Below, piece after piece: positions 16,390 through 24,888 of a stretch of 64,000 bases of DNA. Below the pieces are notes generated by a model. It did no database searches. It was not told where the DNA came from and was given only the letters and a program-made list of their open reading frames with translations. The stretch comes from Flexistipes sinusarabici DSM 4947 (lineage in GTDB: Bacteria > Chrysiogenota > Deferribacteres > Deferribacterales > Flexistipitaceae). Each line of letters begins with the position of its first letter. The first letter of the stretch is position 1. The DNA is taken from positions 2,393,451 through 2,457,450 of the forward strand of contig NC_015672.1 of NCBI RefSeq assembly GCF_000218625.1. Direction: 5' to 3'. Made by a program: the position numbers and the translations under genes.

Positions 16390-17502
16390 ATGAAAGTCGG
16401 ATGTGTGAAAGAAATTAAATCTCATGAGTATCGGGTGGGGCTTACACCTTCCTGCGCAGAAGCTTATATCAGACACGGGCATAACGTTTTTATTGAAAAT
16501 AGCGCCGGAATAAATGCCGGTTATACCGATGAAGAATATAAAGCTGCAGGAGCACTACTTATCGATGATAAAAGAAAAATTTTTAATGAATGTGAAATGA
16601 TTGTCAAGGTGAAGGAGCCTTTGAGGCAGGAGTGCGAACTTTTCCACAGCGGTCAGATTCTGTTCACGTTTCTCCATCTTGCTTCAAACGAGGTGCTTAC
16701 TCAGGAGTTGCTCAGAGCTGGGATTAAGGGTGTTGCCTATGAAACAATTGAAACGGAAAACGGACAGCTTCCCCTGCTAAAACCCATGAGCGAGATTTCA
16801 GGCAGGCTTAGTATACAGGAAGGAGCAAAATTCCTGGAAAAGCCTTTCGGCGGCAGAGGTGTGCTTTTGGGAGGAGTACCGGGAGTTGAAAAAGGAAAAG
16901 TCGCTGTTTTGGGCGCCGGAGTTGTCGGTACCAATGCAGTGAAAATGGCATACGGGCTTGGGGCAAAGGTGACTGTACTGGATATTAATATTAACAGACT
17001 TGAATATCTTGACGATATCTTCGACGGGCGTATCGAAACACTGTACAGCAGCAGAGCCAATATAGAGAAGATTCTTGCCGAAAGTGACCTTTTGATCGGT
17101 GCTGTTTTGATACACGGTGCAAAAGCACCCCATTTAATTAAAAGGGATGATCTTAAAAATATGAAAAATGGAGCCGTTGTTGTGGATGTGGCGGTGGATC
17201 AGGGCGGATGTGTTGAAACATCAAAACCCACTGCACACGATAATCCGGTTTTTGTGATTGATGATGTTGTTCATTATTGTGTTGCAAATATGCCGGGAGC
17301 GGTCGCCCGGACAGCAACACAGGCACTTACAGGTGTTACCCTGAAATACGGTCTTGAGATAGCGGATAAAGGGTTGGAAAAAGCAGCCAGGGAAAATAAT
17401 GAAATTGCTGCCGGTATAAATCTCTATGAAAGCAAACTTACTTACAGAGCGGTGGCCGATGATCTGGGGCTTGAGTATACAGATTTGAGAAAAATTATTT
17501 GA
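16390..17502 (+). CDS. ald: Alanine dehydrogenase
   Basis: NAD-dependent oxidative deamination of L-alanine to pyruvate and ammonia. The 370-residue product is full length: MKVGCVKEIKSHEYRVGLTP (with the substrate-binding Arg), IVKVKEPLRQE (Lys), LFTFLHLA (His), KPMSEISGRLS, the Rossmann motif VAVLGAGVVGTNA, and DVAVDQGGCVETS. AGGAGG precedes the ATG. It is followed 28 bases later by an alanine/sodium symporter, so uptake and catabolism of alanine are paired. Confidence 0.95.
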   Translation: MKVGCVKEIKSHEYRVGLTPSCAEAYIRHGHNVFIENSAGINAGYTDEEYKAAGALLIDDKRKIFNECEMIVKVKEPLRQECELFHSGQILFTFLHLASNEVLTQELLRAGIKGVAYETIETENGQLPLLKPMSEISGRLSIQEGAKFLEKPFGGRGVLLGGVPGVEKGKVAVLGAGVVGTNAVKMAYGLGAKVTVLDININRLEYLDDIFDGRIETLYSSRANIEKILAESDLLIGAVLIHGAKAPHLIKRDDLKNMKNGAVVVDVAVDQGGCVETSKPTAHDNPVFVIDDVVHYCVANMPGAVARTATQALTGVTLKYGLEIADKGLEKAARENNEIAAGINLYESKLTYRAVADDLGLEYTDLRKII

Positions 17503-17530
17503 TTTCATACAAATTTGAAGGAGCGTTGAT

Positions 17531-18913
17531 ATGGAGACTTTTAATGAAATTGTGAATGCTGTCGGTTCTTTTGCCTGGGGGCCGGTGATGATCGCCCTTT
17601 TGTTTGCCACCGGTCTGTTACTTTCCATCGGTACCAAGATTGTTCAGTATCGGAAAATCGGATATGCATTCAAACTGCTTTTCTCCCGGAAGGTTGAAGG
17701 TGATGGGGATATCAGCCCTTTTGCAGCGCTGATGACGTCACTTTCCGCTACAATTGGTACGGGAAATATTGCCGGAGTGGCCACAGCTATTGCTATAGGA
17801 GGACCCGGTGCGGTTTTTTGGATGTGGGTCACAGCTGTGCTGGGCGGAGCAACAAAATTTTCCGAAGCGGTTCTGGCTGTCAGATACAGAGTCACTGATG
17901 AGCTTGGTGAAAAATCCGGCGGTCCGATGTATTATGCCAGCAGAGGGATGGAGGAAAAATACGGTGGTAACTGGAAATGGCTGGGATCTGCTTTTGCGTT
18001 ATTTGCATTTGTGGCATCATTCGGTATAGGCAATATGGTGCAGTCCAACTCCGTGGCTGATGCAGTAAACCAATCCCTCGGCGTCCCTCACTGGGTCAGC
18101 GGAATAGTAGTAGCTGTTGCTACTGCGCTGGTTGTTATCGGCGGTATCAAAAGTATTGCAAAAGTTGCAGAAGCCATAGTTCCGGTAATGGCACTGATTT
18201 ATGTTGCCGGATCACTGTGGATTATATTTGCCAATATAGAGTTTCTTCCCCGGGCTTTCGGTTGGATATTCAGCAATGCGTTCAACGGGAATGCTGTAGG
18301 AGGGGGATTTTTGGGTACCGTTGTGAGAATGGGTGTTGCCCGCGGTGTTTTTTCCAATGAGGCCGGATTGGGAAGTGCTCCCATTGCACATGCAGCCTCA
18401 AAAAATAACGACCCTGTAAGGCAGGGAATAATAGCATCTCTCGGCTCTTTCATTGATACGATTGTTGTATGTACAATGACCGCACTTGTTATTATGATTT
18501 CTCCCGTTATGAAAATCGGAGCAGATGGATTGATGGAGATAAATAACGGTCTGAATGGTGCAGCACTTACCACGGCTGCTTATAACCAGGCTTTGCCCGG
18601 GGGATTCGGGCAGTTTATTGTTAGCTTTGGTCTTGTTTTTTTTGCCTATTCCACCATTCTTACGTGGTATTTCTATGGATACAAGTCACTGGAATACCTT
18701 ACAAACGCCAGAGTGGCGTCCTATTATAAGTGGGTTTGGGTTGTGCTGATTTTTGTGGGAGCCACAGTTCCTTTGAGTTTTGTGTGGAGTATTTCCGATG
18801 CATTCAACGGATTGATGGCTATCCCAAATCTTATAGCACTTATTGCACTGAGTTCGGTAGTTTTTGGTATGCTGAAGGACTATGAGGGCAGGCTCGATAA
18901 GCGGGGAGAGTAA
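17531..18913 (+). CDS. Sodium:alanine symporter (AGCS family)
   Basis: Inner-membrane Na+-coupled alanine/glycine importer, 460 residues with about 10-11 helices. Family signatures: FAALMTSLSATIGTGNIAGVATAIAIGGPGAVFWMWV near the N-terminus and GVARGVFSNEAGLGSAPIAHAAS in the middle. Complete and of normal length. It lies directly behind ald and is followed by a terminator. Confidence 0.93.
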   Translation: METFNEIVNAVGSFAWGPVMIALLFATGLLLSIGTKIVQYRKIGYAFKLLFSRKVEGDGDISPFAALMTSLSATIGTGNIAGVATAIAIGGPGAVFWMWVTAVLGGATKFSEAVLAVRYRVTDELGEKSGGPMYYASRGMEEKYGGNWKWLGSAFALFAFVASFGIGNMVQSNSVADAVNQSLGVPHWVSGIVVAVATALVVIGGIKSIAKVAEAIVPVMALIYVAGSLWIIFANIEFLPRAFGWIFSNAFNGNAVGGGFLGTVVRMGVARGVFSNEAGLGSAPIAHAASKNNDPVRQGIIASLGSFIDTIVVCTMTALVIMISPVMKIGADGLMEINNGLNGAALTTAAYNQALPGGFGQFIVSFGLVFFAYSTILTWYFYGYKSLEYLTNARVASYYKWVWVVLIFVGATVPLSFVWSISDAFNGLMAIPNLIALIALSSVVFGMLKDYEGRLDKRGE

Positions 18914-18924
18914 TTTTTATAGAT

Positions 18925-18960
18925 GTCTGGGGAAAGCTTCTGATAACCCCGGACTTTTTT
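18925..18960 (+). terminator. Terminator of the alanine operon
   Basis: Stem GTCTGGGG / CCCCGGAC (18925-18932 / 18947-18954) followed by six T's, 12 bases after the symporter stop. Confidence 0.8.
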
Positions 18961-18997
18961 AAGCATATTGTTTTATTTTGCCAAAATGCCTTCCAAT

Positions 18998-19033
18998 GCT
19001 CACACTTCGTAAGTGTGGGCACTTTGTTTTTTT
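18998..19033 (+). repeat. Hairpin repeat (CACACTT/AAGTGTG family)
   Basis: GCTCACACTT CGT AAGTGTGGGC followed by a T-rich tract; could serve as a second terminator. The same palindrome family flanks the second pilin gene at 59247 and 59590. Confidence 0.55.
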
Positions 19034-19158
19034 GGGGAAAAAGCCTTGACAATTCTCAATTATAGAACAATTTTTTAATAATAAGCAGATCATGAATAAT
19101 CATAAGGAGGATGTTTAACCATAAAACCTCTTTTTAAGATATTAAAAAGGAGGTAGCA

Positions 19159-20607
19159 ATGTTTGCTAATTCAATGTTCAAAAAAGCTTTTATAGGTAAA
19201 ATTGCGGACTGTCTTAACGGTGAAAAGGAAGGTTTGGAGAAGTTTTTGCAGTTTTACAGAAAAAGCGACATTCAGCTTGATCCGGCGGATCAGAATTTTA
19301 TCGAATCTCTGGAATCATCCATTAATAACGACACAGCGTTTGCCAGAATGTTTTTGCGGGTGGGCAAAGAAACGTCGCGTTCTTATCGTAAGAAGCTGAT
19401 TACTAATCTTATCTATAACCACTTTATTACAGGTAAAGCCAAAAGGAGAGAACTTAATAACAACTTAGGTGATGAGGAAGATATTGTGCCTGGCTTCATC
19501 GTGGTCAGCCCCACAATGAGGTGTAATCTGAATTGCGCCGGCTGCTATTCGGGCCTTTATTCAAAGGGTAATGAATTAACGGAAGAGGAGCTTGATAATC
19601 TTTTTGCAGAAGTTAGAGATATGGGAATACATTTTATTGTTATTTCAGGCGGCGAACCTTATATCCTGAAAGATACATTACTCAAGTTATTCAAAAAATA
19701 TGATGATATGTTTTTTCTGACCTATACCAACGGAACGCTTATTGATGATAAAACGGCTTCAGAATTAGGCAGGCTCGGCAATGTTGCTCCTGCAATAAGT
19801 GTCGAAGGCTGGAAAGAGGAAACCGAACACAGACGCGGAAAGGGAATGTGGAATAATATTTTGGACACCATGGGCAGATTGCGCAAAAACGGAGTGCTTT
19901 TCGGAATCAGTGTTACCGCCACCCGGAATAATATGGAAGAGGTCACCAGCGAGGATTTTATCGAATTTTTTATGGACAGAGGCGCCATTTTCGGCTGGTA
20001 CTTTATGTTTATGCCTGTGGGCAAGGATCCTGTTCTGGAGTTGGTTATGACGCCGGAGCAGCGCTTACGGTGTGGTGAGCGGGTAAACCATCTAAGGGAA
20101 AAATACCCCATGTTTCTGGCAGACTTCTGGAATGACGGACAGGCCGTGGGAGGATGCCTTGCTGCAGGCAGACGGTATCTTCACATTCTTCATAACGGCA
20201 ATGTGGAGCCTTGTGTTTTTGCTCATTTCGGTGTTGACAACATTCGTGAAAAACCACTGCTTGAAATTGTCAATTCTCCATTTTTTAAAGATATACGCAG
20301 AGAGTTTCCCTATAATGAAAAGGGCAATCTAAAACGGCCATGCATGATTATTGACAACCCTAAGGTATTGCGAAATGCTGTGCGTAAGCACAATGCTGTT
20401 TCAGGTCATTCTTCCCCGGACAGTCTTGTTGATGATCCTTATATAGCGCAGTGGATGGATGAATATGCAGAGCGGTTTGCCGAGTTGACGGATCCCGTTT
20501 GGGAGGAAATGATTAATGATCCGAATAACCGGTGGTATAGAGAAGGAAGGGAATATCAGGAACTGTTCGGCTACTCCCGCGAGCTGGAGAGCAGCGGACA
20601 CAGATAA
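19159..20607 (+). CDS. Radical SAM protein with SPASM-like C-terminus
   Basis: 482-residue radical SAM enzyme. An N-terminal helical region (about 1-110) precedes the core, which opens GFIVVSPTMRCNLNCAGCYSG (Cys122, Cys126, Cys129). FIVISGGEPYILKD is the SAM-binding GGEP motif. Further cysteines in CLAAGRRYLHILHNGNVEPCVFAHFG are arranged as in SPASM/twitch-containing proteins. AAGGAGG precedes the ATG. Such proteins modify peptides or act on unknown substrates; no precursor peptide gene is obvious next to it. It is followed 9 bases later by nadE. Confidence 0.8.
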   Translation: MFANSMFKKAFIGKIADCLNGEKEGLEKFLQFYRKSDIQLDPADQNFIESLESSINNDTAFARMFLRVGKETSRSYRKKLITNLIYNHFITGKAKRRELNNNLGDEEDIVPGFIVVSPTMRCNLNCAGCYSGLYSKGNELTEEELDNLFAEVRDMGIHFIVISGGEPYILKDTLLKLFKKYDDMFFLTYTNGTLIDDKTASELGRLGNVAPAISVEGWKEETEHRRGKGMWNNILDTMGRLRKNGVLFGISVTATRNNMEEVTSEDFIEFFMDRGAIFGWYFMFMPVGKDPVLELVMTPEQRLRCGERVNHLREKYPMFLADFWNDGQAVGGCLAAGRRYLHILHNGNVEPCVFAHFGVDNIREKPLLEIVNSPFFKDIRREFPYNEKGNLKRPCMIIDNPKVLRNAVRKHNAVSGHSSPDSLVDDPYIAQWMDEYAERFAELTDPVWEEMINDPNNRWYREGREYQELFGYSRELESSGHR

Positions 20608-20616
20608 GTTTCCCAG

Positions 20617-21459
20617 ATGAAAGATGAAATTATTGATTTTATAAAAACGTGTGTTGAAAAATATGAATACGAAGGAGCTGTAATCGGCATCAGCGGCGGA
20701 CTCGATTCAGCAGTAACCGCAAAGCTCGCTGCTGATGCTCTTGGTAAAACCAGAGTTCTTGGTTTGCTTATGCCTGAAAGGGATTCTGCCAGAGAAACTC
20801 TGAATGATGCTGAAGAAGTTTGTGATTTTATTGGAATTGAACGCATTGTAAAGCCTGTTACAAAAGGATTGAAGGCAATAGGCGTCTACGGCCTGGAGCA
20901 TTCAACACGTTTTGTCCCTCGGAAAATTCAGGAGCTGTATGTGAAAAAACGTATAGAGTCCACAGAGGGCGATGTTTATCTGAAAGATTTAAGAAATGAG
21001 GGTGATGAAGATTTTAGGAAAGGACTGGCATATTATCGTGCAAAACACCGGATGCGTATGGTGTGTCTCTACCTGGAAGCTGAGAAGCGTAATTATGCTG
21101 TATTGGGGGCCACTAATCGTACAGAATATGAAACGGGATTTTTCGTTAAATGGGGGGATGATTCTTCAGATATAGAGCCGATCCTTCACCTTTATAAAAA
21201 GCAGGTATATGAGCTGGCGGAACAGATCGGTATTCCGGAGAAAATTCGCAATAAACCGCCTTCCCCCGATCTCATTCCCGGAGTTACGGACGAACAAATG
21301 CTCAAAATGAGCTATGAAGAGCTGGATTCCATTCTTTCAGCGATAGACAGGGGAGAGAATCTCAGTAATTTTGATACTGTAAAGGTTGACCGGGTGAAAA
21401 AACTAAAGAATAATACTGCAAAGAGAAAGGTTAAAAATCTCTCACTTTTAAACCGGTGA
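20617..21459 (+). CDS. nadE: NAD+ synthetase
   Basis: Converts deamido-NAD to NAD with ATP and ammonia. The 280-residue product has the PP-loop SGGLDS (26-31), KHRMRMVCLYLEAEKRNYAVLGATNRTEYETGFFVKWGDDSSDIEPI (adenylate and deamido-NAD binding) and KPPSPDLIPGVTDEQML. It lacks a glutaminase domain, so it is the ammonia-dependent form. Complete. Confidence 0.92.
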   Translation: MKDEIIDFIKTCVEKYEYEGAVIGISGGLDSAVTAKLAADALGKTRVLGLLMPERDSARETLNDAEEVCDFIGIERIVKPVTKGLKAIGVYGLEHSTRFVPRKIQELYVKKRIESTEGDVYLKDLRNEGDEDFRKGLAYYRAKHRMRMVCLYLEAEKRNYAVLGATNRTEYETGFFVKWGDDSSDIEPILHLYKKQVYELAEQIGIPEKIRNKPPSPDLIPGVTDEQMLKMSYEELDSILSAIDRGENLSNFDTVKVDRVKKLKNNTAKRKVKNLSLLNR

Positions 21460-21574
21460 GCGGGAAATGCCGTGATGCGTGATGCGTAATGAGTAATGAG
21501 TGGTGGGATGCAAGCGAAATGCAAACCAAATAGCCGATATAGTATAGTGGTTACAAAGATTTTAGAGGTTTTTT

Positions 21575-22510
21575 ATGAAAAAAATTCTCAGTATTGACGG
21601 AGGGGGAATCAGAGGAATTATACCGTCTATGATACTTTCTGATATCGAGAAAAAAGTTGGCAAGCCCGTGGGTGAATGTTTCGATCTGATTGCCGGCACT
21701 TCCACAGGGGGCATTCTTGCACTCGGGCTTTCCAAAAGCAATGCCGATGGCAAGCCGATGTACTCAGCGGGAAAACTTGCCGAAATTTACAGCAAAAGAG
21801 GAAGAGAAATCTTCAGCCGGTCATTTTGGAAAGGTGTTTCTTCGGTGGGCGGTCTGACCGATGAGCTGTATCCTGCTGATGGGCTTGAAAGACTCCTTGA
21901 TGAGTATTTCGGCAGCGATGTTCTTGGTGATTGTTTAGTAAATACTATTGTTACGTCATATGATATTCAAAACCGGGCACCTGTATTTCTAAAGAGTTGG
22001 CGGAAAAAACACAGTAACGTTCTTATGAAGGATGCGGCGAGAGCCACTTCGGCAGCTCCGACCTATTTTGAACCTGCCCTTGTTAATATTGAGGGTGAGG
22101 ATAAGGCTCTGATTGACGGCGGTGTTTTTATTAATTCTCCCTCCGTTTCAGCCTTTGCAGAGGCTATAAGAATATTTCCCAAAGAAACCGATTTTTTTGT
22201 TCTCTCTTTGGGTACGGGCAAGCAGACACGTCCTATTACGTATAAAGAGGCAAAAAACTGGGGGAAAGCCGAATGGATGCTGCCGGTTATGAGTTGTATG
22301 TTTGACGGCGTGTCCGATGCTGCTGATTATCAGATGAAAAAACTTCTTGGTAAAAGTTATATCAGGCTGCAAACGGACTTGACAATAGCCTCGGATGATA
22401 TGGACAATGCTTCAAACGGTAATGTGGAAAATCTTAAACAGGAGGCGGAGAAACTTATTTTCAAGCATAAAAAAGACCTGAATCGTTTGTACGAAACACT
22501 GCAAAAATAA
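21575..22510 (+). CDS. Patatin-like phospholipase
   Basis: Predicted acyl hydrolase of 311 residues. It opens MKKILSIDGGGIRGIIPSMIL, with the oxyanion-hole GGGIRG, the nucleophile elbow GTSTGG (Ser43) and the catalytic Asp in LIDGGVFIN (Asp181). No signal peptide. This compact cytoplasmic architecture is shared by housekeeping patatins and by CapV-type CBASS effectors, but there is no cyclase gene nearby, so a defence role is not supported here. Confidence 0.85.
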   Translation: MKKILSIDGGGIRGIIPSMILSDIEKKVGKPVGECFDLIAGTSTGGILALGLSKSNADGKPMYSAGKLAEIYSKRGREIFSRSFWKGVSSVGGLTDELYPADGLERLLDEYFGSDVLGDCLVNTIVTSYDIQNRAPVFLKSWRKKHSNVLMKDAARATSAAPTYFEPALVNIEGEDKALIDGGVFINSPSVSAFAEAIRIFPKETDFFVLSLGTGKQTRPITYKEAKNWGKAEWMLPVMSCMFDGVSDAADYQMKKLLGKSYIRLQTDLTIASDDMDNASNGNVENLKQEAEKLIFKHKKDLNRLYETLQK

Positions 22511-22512
22511 GA

Positions 22513-22603
22513 GCTTTGAATAATTTATGGAAGCAGGGCTTCAGTCCCGCATGCTTGACAACACTGAATTTCAAAATAAACTTTGCCCGGCTAAAGCCGC
22601 GGA
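22513..22603. repeat. Palindromic repeat, left part, interrupted by the group II intron
   Basis: CTTTGAATAATTTATGGAAG, then a GCAGGGCTTCAGTCCCGC hairpin and a CCCGGCTAAAGCCG hairpin. The matching end, CTTCCTGAATTATTCAAAG, resumes at 24538 after the intron. The uninterrupted form of the element is at 26137-26256. Confidence 0.75.
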
Positions 22604-23135
22604 GTGCCACGAGGCACCATGTAACACATAGATGTTTGAAATAATTCCAGCAGGTTGCAAGGTACCTGTCAGGGTAATTGCCAGTTCACCCTGAAGTCTG
22701 ACCGGCAGTTTTTTTTTTAGAAAGACTGAAGCCCGGTGACAAAGGCTCTGTAGAGTCGAGACGAGGTGCAGGCCGTAGCATATAAGCGAACTCAGTAAAG
22801 CGTCGTTAGCCAATTGTGAGTGAAGAGGTTGTCGCGGTGATACGAATTCTGCACATGCAGAGAAGAAACTGGTGTAAGCATCTGCATGACTCACCGGCGT
22901 AGTATGAGATGGCATGTACTTAAGGATGTATGGTGAACGTGGGAGGACTTGCATTTCGGGTGGTGGTGACACCCAGAGAATCTTTATAAGGCAAAAGCCG
23001 AAATAAGAATCTTGAAATGCAGGTAGTCGGATGAGCTCATAGTACCTAAGATTGTAAAGACAACATAACTTTACATAGGAAAGGGGCTCAATTTGTTTAG
23101 CGCTTTTAGCGAAATTATCGGAGGTGATTGTCGCA

Positions 23136-24443
23136 ATGGCTAAGACACAGGATTTAAGAATTCGAAAATTTCAACAGAAGCTATACGTAAAATCAAAGCA
23201 GGAGTTGGACTTCAGGTTTTACAGTCTCTATGACAAACTGTGTAGTTATGAATTGCTTGAAGAAGCTTACCGTCAATGTAAAATTAACAAAGGTAAGCCG
23301 GGAGTGGACGGAGAGACATTTTCATTTATTGAAGAATCAGGATTATCGGATTGGCTTACAGCTATACTTGAATTACTTAAGAATCGCAAATATAAGCCGA
23401 GACCAGTAAAACGAGTAATGATACCAAAACCCGGCGGTGGAGAAAGGCCATTGGGTATTCCCACAATAAGAGACCGGGTAGTGCAGACAGCTTGTAAGAT
23501 ACTGGTAGAGCCTATACTGGAAGCGAGATTTGATGACGGATTATACGGATACCGACCACAGAGGAGCAGTCAGGATGCAGTTAAAAGAGTTAAAGAACTG
23601 GTGAAAATGGGTTATAAGCAAGTATATGACTGTGATTTGTCGAATTATTTCGACAATATACCTCATGACAGATTAATGGAGAAGCTTGAGAGACATATAG
23701 TGGATAAATCGATGCTGAAGATACTGAGAAGGATACTGCAAGCACCGGTGCAGGAATTGAATGAGAGAGGCAGACCCTATATAAAGAAACCAAAGAATGG
23801 AACTCCACAGGGAGGTGTAATATCGCCGCTGTTTGCTAATCTATACCTGAATGATTTTATCAGATTAATAAATGAGAAGACCCCGTGTGAAGCAATAGGG
23901 TATGCAGACGATTTTGTAATACTTTACCGTAAAGATTATACCAACAAACAATTGGATTGGATAAGAGGAAAATTAGAACAGGAAGGACTAGAACTTAATG
24001 AAACCAAGACGTCAGTTGTTAATATGAGCAGATTAAAAGCTGAATTTGACTTTCTTGGATTTAACCTGAAGATGGTTAGAAGTCATTATACGATAGGAGG
24101 CAGTTACATACGAACCCAACCGAGCCGTAAAAGTCAGCAGAGATATCGAGATAAGGTACGAAAGATAGTAAAGTCACGTACATATCTGACATTTGCTGAA
24201 ATGATAAAAGCAATAAATAGACTAAACATAGGTTGGTATAATTATTTTGATGGTTTATTGAATACGAGTAAAGTTTATTACAAATTGGATTGGTTTATAG
24301 TCAGGAGATTTTACAGATGGTCGCAGCGGCTAAGTCAGCGTAAGAGTAGGTTCTTGACACCGAGTACTTCGAGGATATTGATAAAGGAAGGATTGATATT
24401 CCTTGCGTTTGCGCGATCTGGTACTGTGAAGGGTTTTATGTGA
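23136..24443 (+). CDS. ltrA: Group II intron reverse transcriptase/maturase
   Basis: 435 residues from ATG 23136 with GGAGGTG upstream (a GTG at 23124 is in frame). RT domain: GKPGVDGETF, RPVKRVMIPKPGGGERPLGIPTIRDRVVQTA, DGLYGYRPQRS, GTPQGGVISPLFANLYLNDF, and catalytic EAIGYADDFVIL. A maturase/domain X follows (RSHYTIGGSYIRTQPSRKSQQRYRDKVRKIV region to WYNYFDGL). The protein ends soon after, with no HNH endonuclease domain, as in intron lineages that use single-stranded targets or stem-loop sites. Intact. Confidence 0.93.
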   Translation: MAKTQDLRIRKFQQKLYVKSKQELDFRFYSLYDKLCSYELLEEAYRQCKINKGKPGVDGETFSFIEESGLSDWLTAILELLKNRKYKPRPVKRVMIPKPGGGERPLGIPTIRDRVVQTACKILVEPILEARFDDGLYGYRPQRSSQDAVKRVKELVKMGYKQVYDCDLSNYFDNIPHDRLMEKLERHIVDKSMLKILRRILQAPVQELNERGRPYIKKPKNGTPQGGVISPLFANLYLNDFIRLINEKTPCEAIGYADDFVILYRKDYTNKQLDWIRGKLEQEGLELNETKTSVVNMSRLKAEFDFLGFNLKMVRSHYTIGGSYIRTQPSRKSQQRYRDKVRKIVKSRTYLTFAEMIKAINRLNIGWYNYFDGLLNTSKVYYKLDWFIVRRFYRWSQRLSQRKSRFLTPSTSRILIKEGLIFLAFARSGTVKGFM

Positions 24444-24455
24444 ATAAGCAAAGTA

Positions 24456-24487
24456 AAGCCGTATGAGGGAAAACCTCACGTACGGAA
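24456..24487 (+). ncRNA. Group II intron domain V
   Basis: AAGCCGTATGAGGGAAAACC then TCACGTACGGA: the compact hairpin with AGC triad and GAAA loop diagnostic of group II domain V, 13 bases downstream of the maturase stop. Confidence 0.85.
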
Positions 24488-24558
24488 TTGACGAGGGGTG
24501 GCTGGATAAGCACAGCGAAGCCAGCTGCCTACTCTACCTTCCTGAATTATTCAAAGCT

Positions 24559-24773
24559 CTCCTACGTTTTTTTATGTTATGGTGGTTGCCACAAAGGTTA
24601 TTAAGGATATATAAAATAAAAAGGTTAGGGACAGAGGACTTCAAAGGTCTTAAGCTTAAAAGCTTCTCCTACGTTTTTTTATGTTATGGTGGTTGCCACA
24701 AAGGTTATTAAGGATATATAAAATAAAAAGGTTAGGGACAGAGGACTTCAAAGGTCTTAAGCTTAAAAGCTTC
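24559..24773. repeat. 107-bp tandem duplication in the IS110 non-coding end
   Basis: Two adjacent, nearly identical 107-bp units starting at CTCCTACG (24561-ish and 24668). Each contains a poly-T tract, GGTGGTTGCCAC, GGTTAGGGACAGAGGACTTC and an AAGCTTAAAAGCTT hairpin. Not a CRISPR: there are no spacers. Confidence 0.85.
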
Positions 24774-24888
24774 TAGTTGAGTCTGTCCCCCGTCCCTAAA
24801 GTCCCCATTAGTTGATTAGGCTTAAAAGCCTCTGTTAATCGGGAGATTGGATTAGGGACCTAACCAAATACTTAACACGAGGTGACAA
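24774..24888 (+). ncRNA. Candidate bridge-RNA region of the IS110 element
   Basis: Non-coding DNA upstream of an IS110 transposase. It carries several pairable blocks: GTCCCTAA (about 24791) complementary to TTAGGGAC in the upstream repeat and at 24853, and AGGCTTAAAAGCCT nested in GATTA...TTAATC (24815-24840). IS110-group elements encode a structured guide (bridge) RNA in this position. Exact ends are unknown; the RNA probably starts within the repeat at 24668. Confidence 0.45.

Larger units (their letters stand above)
22604..24537 (+). mobile_element. Group II intron
   Basis: About 1934 bp. The 5' end is taken as GTGCCAC at 22604 and the 3' end as CTCTAC at 24537, so that flanking sequence reconstitutes the palindromic repeat seen intact at 26137. 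It contains a maturase gene, a recognisable domain V and, just after, a bulged domain VI hairpin (GGGGTGGCTGG...CCAGCTGCC). Boundaries may be off by 1-3 bases. Confidence 0.85.

Noticed and set aside
19025-19070. TTGACA at 19046 as promoter of the radical SAM gene
   Set aside because: No -10 box at proper spacing could be found.
21575-22510. Patatin as part of a CBASS defence system
   Set aside because: No cyclase, ubiquitin-like or nuclease partner in the neighbourhood.
23136-24443. Reverse transcriptase as a retron or DGR
   Set aside because: Domain V and VI, maturase domain and exon flanks show a group II intron.
24559-24773. Tandem repeat as a CRISPR array
   Set aside because: Only two 107-bp units with no spacers and no cas genes; it belongs to the IS110 end.
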